Source of the DNA: Brienomyrus brachyistius
Taxonomy: Eukaryota; Chordata; Actinopteri; Osteoglossiformes; Mormyridae
Length of the DNA stretch: 64,000 nucleotides
NCBI RefSeq assembly: GCF_023856365.1
Contig: NC_064540.1
Location: forward strand, 8,470,501 to 8,534,500
Direction: 5' to 3'
In this document: piece after piece, positions 56,760-64,000 of the stretch
Numbering within the stretch: the stretch's first letter is position 1
Layout: the number at the start of each line of letters is the position of its first letter
Program-made: the position numbers and the translations under genes
Notes under the pieces: model-generated
The model's database searches: none
Told to the model about the DNA's origin: nothing
What the model saw: only the letters and a program-made list of their open reading frames with translations

Positions 56760-59700
56760 GCATCTATCTTCTGATACTTAAGAATATTATCTTACTTACT
56801 AGCTGTTTTTTTATGATAGTCCTTAGCCTTCAAAGTTCTTTAAAACGTGCACTGTTGTCATCACAGGGGGCTAAGAATCTGATTTATGGTGGAAGTCTAA
56901 TCCGGCAGAAATATGGCTTTTCTGAAATGAGATTGGGGATCAACGCCCATTGTTGTTCTTTGAGCGAGTGCAGCGACGTGACAACACGCTGTGCTCCTCA
57001 TGGCACTGAGTCACAGGTGTGATACATCAGGTGTGATACATCCTTCCCCTGTGCGTGCATCTGTGTGTCCGTTTTGGTTTTCCTCCGCTGCTGCTGATCC
57101 TTTGACCTCTGTGGCAATGAGCTGGACGGTGCATTGACTCACCACATCAGTGCAGGGCGGAATGGAGAAACGAGCGAAATCGCCTCATATAGAGTCTTCT
57201 GTGATTAGAGGTGCACCAAATAAAAGCTGATGCCACTCGAGAAGGTGAGGGGGGAGCTCTGCTGTAAGTGGAAGATTGAATAGCAGCCACGCTCTGCTTG
57301 ACCATTAGGAAAATATGATAGAGAAAGAGAAGGAGAGATCAGGGCCGCGAAACCATCTGGTGCTGTTTGCTGCCGATACCGTTTCTAAGTTAGAAAGAGA
57401 GCAGTTAACGATGTTGTAATGCTGTTAACTAAATGAGCGTGATGTCATCCTCGGAAGCATAGATGTCAGCTGGGTGAATCTGCACAGCAAATAATAAAAA
57501 GCAGGATTACTCTGAGCCAGATGGCGACATTAACCCGATGCGCTGAGAGAGGAGAGCCGCCTGGTCCTCACCTACGCGATTGAAGCAGTGTTTTTTTTCC
57601 TCTACGCTTAATGAGAGAGCTGCGTTTTCTTCCCCTGGTTGGCATTCCATCTCCCATCATTCAGCTGTCCGTGCGAAGGGCCATGCTGAAAGCACACATT
57701 TGTTAATGGAAACAGACGGCTGACTGGTGATTGGAGCGATAGCAGTCGATTTAAGCGATGTCATCAGCAAACAAAGCTCTAGGCAGCCATTCGATGCAGA
57801 AGCAGGGATATGGCAAAGCCGAATCGGATTATTTTATCAGCTGCAGCCTTTGCTCTCCCCGTCAGATAAGCGTTTGTTCTTGTTCGTTAGCCTATCGAGA
57901 ACATACTTTTGATTTACTTACATGCTGTTCATTTTGTCTACAACAGGATAAAATCCATTAACAGTTACTCGATGAAATATGAACCATGCCAGAATCAGTT
58001 CTGTGTAATTGAAGTTGGTAGAGAATAAAGGAGGAGTTACTACTAGAATTTTCTACCGTTCTAATGAGGGTGAAATGATGTTCTGCAAGAATGTATGGAA
58101 CTTCAGTCCATGGAATGACACCTAGTGGAACAAGTGCAAACCGGGTTTAAAGGGCTGGAAACCACTTATTTAGATACTATTATGAGCACATTAGGGGGAC
58201 AGATATCCTGGCAGATTCAGGGGCCCAGCACTTTACAGGGGCCTCGAAGACGCAAGAGTATATGAAAAACTGGGCAGGAGAAAGACATATTATATTGCAT
58301 ATTAAGCAACTGTCCCATATTTCAAAACTGGAATGCCGAAAAGACGCGATTTATTCAGTATTTCAGTACACATGTCATGTACGGCAGATATTATCCTGGG
58401 GGACCTGGGGAATGGTGTCCCTCTTACTTCAGATTTAACTGGGGGAGGCAAGGTGACATTTTCTCAGGGGACTCAGAATTTCCAACTACACCCCTGGGTA
58501 CCGTATATCCATGTGGTCTTTCAAAGCCCCTGCCAGTATGGCAGAATTTGTCAGAGATCGGATGTTCCAGTGAGCTAATGCAACGCGTACTGTTACGGTG
58601 ATGAGTCCATGAGTCGCAGTGTGACTTGCTGCACCAGGGTGGTGCGGCTTACGAATGATTCCGTTCATGTGCGTTTTAAATGTCGGCAGTAAGGCGACAC
58701 CAGACAGGCTCAACGATGCCCCCTTAGAGGCCTATTAGATCACATTGTAATAGAGTGCCCAAAGTCATCAGCACAAATGGAAATGATTATTGTTGTGTAT
58801 AACCTGACCCAGATCCATCTTGGTTTATTGACCTTAGAGGACAGTCAATTGCTTCTGCTCATAGTGTCTCACTCTCCATTTATGGAGAAATATGGCATTA
58901 TTAGGAATACAGCAGCAATGAGCTACAGCGCGTACCTAAGTGATCCGTGGCTGGGACTTGCAGGGGCCTTGAGTCGAGAGCAATAGAGCAACTTTGCTGC
59001 CCTCCTTCTACCTGGAGAAACTGTCTCTCCTGATTGTGTGTGATCCATAAGCGGTTAAGAAGCGCCACTTCGGGGTAAAGACAGCATTTGTGCATTAGAG
59101 AAATTAACAGCTAATCTTGCCTAAAATAAGTAAACAAAGACATATCAGAGCTGTAGTACTGTACTCACGTTCACATGTGAACGGATACGGCCTTGTCACA
59201 CACATTTTTACTTGGTCTAGACTAGTACTCGCTGAACTTGTTTTTAAATAATTCATTACTAAAACTGCAAACACAAATACAAATAGGCACAGTTATAAAC
59301 TAAAGGCAAGATTTGCATATTTTAAAAATAACATGGTAATTCCTCACATTGAGGAAACTGGGTAAACCGTGTAAAAACGTCAGGCAAAAAAAACCACAAA
59401 GAGGCACAGCTGTCAGTATCACAGGGGGGTGGACCAGGTGTGGGGGTGTGGCCGCACTGAGGAAACAGAGTCTGACCTCACAGGTGACCCCCTGATGGAC
59501 TTGGTCTTGATTTGGACTCATATGGTCTTCACTCAGATTTAACTAAGGTGAACTCAGACACAACCCTGATTGATATTCCTACATGACAACGATGTAGGAG
59601 AGAGTTTGAAATTGTGGGGGAGGCACAGCTTAATAATTGAAACAGAAGGTAATTTATTGGAGGTATGAATGAAGCCAAATTACATATTGGGGGCAGATGT

Positions 59701-62700
59701 CTCCCTCGTCCTACACTGTTCCTACTTCCCTGATACATGATGCTGAGCATCCTATTGAAAGCATCTACCTGGATTCACAGAACACCGAAAAGCAGAATAC
59801 CAATCGCTTCTTCGTGTTTTAATGAGAAAATTGCCACATCAGATGAGAATATTGACATTTTGTATTGTACGCTGTACTGTATTAAGCAAACTATAGCATT
59901 GTACAAAATATACCTCAAATCTTAAAAACAGAGAAGGATTTTACCCTCAAGATAAGTAGGCCCACTGACTTCACCAAGCAGCATCTCATCACCATGGCAA
60001 CAACTGCCAAGAGAAAACTGATATAAAATAAAAACACATTAACCATACAATCATGGAGCACTCTTATTTTTGATAACATGCTGAGAAAATGTTAGCGCTA
60101 GTTTCCTACAAAAATCCTTATTATTTTACGAGATTAATTTATTCATATTTGTTCTTCAGAAAACCCTGTTATTTCTCTGTGGTTTGCTATAACAGCATCA
60201 CACACCTATGTACATTTAATTGTAGTTTTCCCACAACCAACAGGAAGAAATCCATCTCAAAAATCCCACAGACATCAGCAAAAAGGTATTTAGTGACCTT
60301 TATGGTTTCCTACTAAATTTTCTTATTTACATAAAACAAACTAACTCTCAAGCATAACATAAAAGTACGGTCACAAGGAAAATTCGCAGAAAATAATTTT
60401 AATTAACAGCACTTCCATGGTATAAAGTTAATTATTAGTTATGGGAGAAACATAATGGAAAAGTAAATATGGTTCTGCTGATAAGGAAATTGGAAACGTA
60501 GTCGTTGTTATTGTTTTTAAACGTAATTTTTGGATATAAGGAAAAAGTAATTAAATCAGCACCAAAGATCACAGAATTCATTGTAGTGAATATGCCTGTG
60601 ATCTCATCCCCCCATGTTTCAGCAGGTCAAACGGCATGCCACAGACCCAGAGCGGCATCACTGGTCATTGAGCGCTGACCCGTTTGACCGTGCTGCCAAG
60701 GGTTAAGCTCTTTCCCCAGTCGATGGCCCGCCCAGACCATCTCACAGCTACCAGATAGCAGGGTCAGCCAGACCCTGGAGAGACTGGAGGTCAACAGCCC
60801 AAAAGTGCCGGGTGACCTTCTGATTACAAGCACAGGGTCCTAAACTCACAGAGCCACAAACCTCTCCCATTGTGTTCATGAGGAATTATTAAAATTCAGA
60901 GGTTTATCTTTGACCGGTAAACAACCGAAAGCGTATGCAGAATTGTTTCAATATATTTTGCCTGGAATCTACAATTGTTTATCCCAAAAGCCAATCAGTC
61001 ACAGCATGGAGTCACAAACTGCAAATGGTCTGAATTTATGTGCTATTTACTGAATGTTCCCAAGTTCACCAAAAGTGCTTTCAAACTTGTGAAAATACGT
61101 AACCAGCCTGAATGAAACTGAAAGAAACAGGCCAATAGAGCCACAGTTTCTGAAATGTATTTTATTGACGACATCGAAAAGGCCTCTGGTTCCTTTAATG
61201 GTTTCCTCAGTTTGAAAGTTTTAAGTACAAATTATATTAAAGCCATCATATATGTTAATAAACCTTTGCAGAATGTGGCATTTTATGGTCAGTAAATAGC
61301 CCAGAACATTGATCTAGCAGATACCTTTTAGAATTGCAAATATAGACGTAGAATATAATACTTTTCTAAAAGAAACTTAATAAAAAGCCTCTTTGTAAAG
61401 GTTATACAAAATCTTTCAAGGCAACTGCACAATATTACATTGTTCGGCTGAACGAACTTTTCTCTAATGGCCCTCAGTCTTGACGTTTGTATGCGCCAGG
61501 GCAAGACAAACACTCAGCAAAAAACCATGTGCTGTCCATAAAGGAAATTGATGTTGCTAAAGTACTTTGAAGGCTAACCATGATAGTTCTCTGACAACTG
61601 AATTCACAGTTCTGTCAGATCCAATATCTCAAAAGCTGATTATGGCCAAGCAGTGGAGTACAAGATAATGGAAACAGAGACATCATTTCATACTATACTG
61701 CCCTCTAGTGTAAAACACCTAAAACTGCACAATCAGTTTAGGGCTATGGCAGTGCTGACATCAAAGGGAATCTGACGGACACGATTACATGAGGGGGGGG
61801 CAGGGGGTTGGTGACACACATAGACCTGGGCGATATACTCATCCAGCTTGAATGAAAATTAATGAAACAGGACACCAATATGGCAATACGTGTGTGTGTG
61901 GGTGTATGACAGACTTAAAACAGAAGGTGACAGTTTATGAACAAAAATACTAAACTCTAAAATCTAAAACCCATCTGGTAAATTGCTTTAAAAACAGAAG
62001 CCTGACAACCACTGCAAGTGAGAACGGGAAAGACCCCCATTTCAAGCTATTCCTCTTCAACAAAGTAAAACAAATATTGCAAGCAACGATATTTTTAACC
62101 CGTGAGTCCGTTTGTCAGTGTTATAAAACTAAATGAACCAAGTAAGACTGATCCTTACCTTCAGAGATGCTAACCGAATTTATTTGATTTTAGCTGTGCT
62201 TACAAGCAGGAATACTTTTGTTTCCTATTTAAAAGAGCACAATAAAAGTAAATTGATATAAAGGGTACTGTGTCATCCTACATCTTGTTTTGATATATTC
62301 ATATATTGTAAAGTAACTTCAATATACCCCCCCTCCCCCCAGCCCAAGGCGAGGGTAAAAGTTGTTGTTGTTGATGGGGGTGGGGGGGTTAGATAATAAC
62401 CTATTTGTTTTTGGATGAATGCCTTTGTTAAAACATAGAATTGAAGTAAAATGTCCTTAATGGCTGACAATAAGTAGGGGGCTTGACTCCCGAATGCCCC
62501 CCCCCCCCCCCCCCATGACGCCATCCCTGGGCCACTTCTGCTGTAGACTGAAATTTAAGCATGTGACTCTTTGAAAGTGACCCTATCCTGCCCTAATCCT
62601 GACATCCCATACTACGTAACTTGGATCACAAAAGTTGGAAGGAGCTCCTGAACCAGACAATCTCAGTGATGAAAGACAACAAGCAAGCAGGCCCACTGTA

Positions 62701-62740
62701 TAAAGGCGATGATGCAAAGCACAAGGCCACATCATAGAGG
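56760..62740. other. Six kilobases of mostly unique sequence, no gene supported
   Basis: None of the many 60-90 codon frames here shows a domain, a signal peptide or a defensible splice context. A minus tRNA-like SINE relic may lie at about 60640-60850 (GTGACCTTCTGATTACAAGC). G-rich or C-rich tracts occur at 61793-61808, 62326-62340 and 62497-62514 (18 C). Confidence 0.4.
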
Positions 62741-62744
62741 CCCA

Positions 62745-62935
62745 GTGGTTTCAGCCCCCTACTGGTCACAATCAGTTACTAAACCAAATATCAAAAATAC
62801 ATGTTGTTCTATGTAGAAGATGCTGAAGCAGCATGTTCTGCTAATGAACTAGGTACCATCTTTTGACTCTACTCACTAGCTCCCAGTAACGTTAAACGTG
62901 GTGGAGGGGGCAAAGTGAGTTTTTGAGTGGGGAGA
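62745..62935. repeat. Dispersed repeat shared with 17330-17610
   Basis: CAGCCCCCTACTGGTCACAA, GCTGAAGCAGCATGTTCTGC, ACTAGGTACC and GGGGGCAAAGTGAGTTTTTG parallel the block order at 17330-17610. Confidence 0.5.
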
Positions 62936-62939
62936 CAAA

Positions 62940-63835
62940 CTCTCTGCTGTACATTGAGCCCAGTACAGCAAAGCAAGGCAGGGATGGATTTATCTATCTC
63001 GTCTTCCTTCATTCACAGGGTCAGGACTGTCCACCAGGTCACCAGCACAAGGCTATTCCACGTCTGCTTTGTGCAAAACCTGTGAATGCTTACATTTATT
63101 TACAATATCTGGAAGACACTTTCCTAAGGTATTTTTACAAACGATAAACAGAATGCAGCCTTGGGCCATACAAGATGCCAGCACAAGTCACAGAAGCTTA
63201 GCGATGCTGGTGAAGGTGCCCAACAGCAGTCGGAGAGCTAGAGGCAGTCAGAACCTCCCTAATGGTACATGGGAGAATCTGTGAGGAAAGTTGGATTTAC
63301 TCACTATAAAGCCAGGTCTTCACACTACAGGGACTGTGACTAAAAATCACCTTCAAGATAAACAGCAGGAAGGGAGAGAATAACCTCTAGTACCAGGATT
63401 GTAGCAACAAATGTTGGGCCCCCTGCAAAGGTGTGTTCCTCTCCCCCCCCCCCACCCCTTCCCCCAGCAAGCTAACTTATGCTACTGCAACATGTTTACT
63501 GTTTGGCACTTAAGGCTTTATGAAAGAAACTCAGCAGTTTCCTGCCCTCTTTTAACTTTATCTCTCTAGCTCTCTGCGCTCTTTGGGCTTCTGAAATCCC
63601 AAGTTTAGTTTCGGTTTCATTTTGTATTCAAGGCTGGCAAAAGGCACTGACTGCATACTATGCCTGCGTCCAAATTCAGGGGCTGCATCCTTTGAAGGAC
63701 ACAGTCTTCGAGGTCGAACAGAAAGCATCGTCAAACGGGATGCTCCAGCCTACGAATAATTTCTTATATTGTATCACTAGCTGTTCCCACTCTTACCCTT
63801 GAGTCACAAAGCGCCACTTTTGGGATGTGAAGGAT
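62940..63835. other. Unique sequence, no gene recognised
   Basis: Overlapping plus frames at 62923-63284 have no domain. Bases 63087-63130 include TTACATTTATTTACAATATC, a possible SINE tail. A run of about 10 C lies at 63444-63453. Confidence 0.4.
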
Positions 63836-64000
63836 CCATTGGGGGGGGAAAGTTCAGGTCCAGAAAGTACAAATCCAGACCTAAGTTTGGTTTCAACCAA
63901 CCTTTATAAAGAGCAGCAGAGTACTCAACTGGTCGGTGGAAACATAACCAGTCCGATGATCCAACGCCTCTGTCCGGTTCACAGGAAGGTTACTATCATT
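63836..64000 (+). mobile_element. hAT-like palindromic MITE, degraded right arm
   Basis: AAGTTCAGGTCCAGAAAGTA, AATCCAGACCTAAGTTTGG and TTTCAACCAACC match the left arm of 26863-27028. ACTCAACTGGTCGGTGGAAA continues with part of the right arm before similarity is lost near the window edge. Confidence 0.65.

Noticed and set aside
58333..58601. Two overlapping plus frames with GGPGEW-like segments
   Set aside because: Neither shows a domain, and two frames over the same bases cannot both be supported; no splice signals were convincing.

Overview
The window is vertebrate, almost certainly teleost fish, nuclear DNA. The evidence is one adenosine A1 receptor exon with a canonical splice donor, plus a dense layer of fish-type interspersed repeats: tRNA-derived SINEs with pol III A and B boxes and ATGG tails, degraded Tc1-like transposons, hAT-like MITEs and solo LTRs. 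Microsatellites and long G/C homopolymers are also common. The repeat set is loosely reminiscent of early-branching teleosts, but I cannot name a species from sequence alone. There are no operons, CRISPR arrays or other prokaryotic features.

The only confident host coding sequence is at 2055-2406 on the minus strand. It is the first coding exon of an adenosine A1 receptor gene (adora1), covering the N-terminus to the DRY motif. A strong splice-acceptor-like sequence lies just upstream in the transcript (2457-2481) and a splice donor at 2053-2054. The second coding exon (TM4 to C-tail) was not found in 1-2052, so it should lie to the left of the window. Bases 1-2054 are therefore intron, and it carries a young SINE and a small inverted-repeat MITE.

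From about 2.5 kb to 64 kb no other exon could be supported. The stretch is a gene desert or very long intron or intergenic region filled with repeats. Region by region: 3.6-5.1 kb, repeat fragments and an internally deleted Tc1 relic; 6.4-7.7 kb, old V-type SINEs including a head-to-head pair; 8.8-10.3 kb, a nested MITE/SINE/Tc1 cluster; 11.5-11.9 kb, a SINE and a hAT MITE; 17.3-19.2 kb, a SINE cluster with a fold-back V-SINE pair; 21.6-24.4 kb, SINEs (one with perfect target-site duplications) and a TIR MITE; 26.9-31.4 kb, a hAT MITE, a pogo-like TIR element, SINEs and a 27-bp tandem array of exactly 18 units; 33.6-37.1 kb, two Tc1 relics and one arm of a dispersed inverted repeat; 45.0-47.6 kb, the other arm, a V-SINE, a hAT half-element, a solo LTR and an old SINE; 53.0-53.3 kb, a second solo LTR; 55.4-56.8 kb, a near full-length Tc1 pseudo-element split by a SINE; 56.8-64 kb, mostly unique sequence.

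I found no convincing undescribed gene system. The observations most worth checking are the 27-bp array (apparently an expansion of a SINE-tail segment, with a 22-nt identical segment 26 kb away), the head-to-head SINE palindromes, the unusual number of long G/C homopolymers, the 916-bp TA-flanked TIR element, and several unique blocks that may be conserved non-coding elements.
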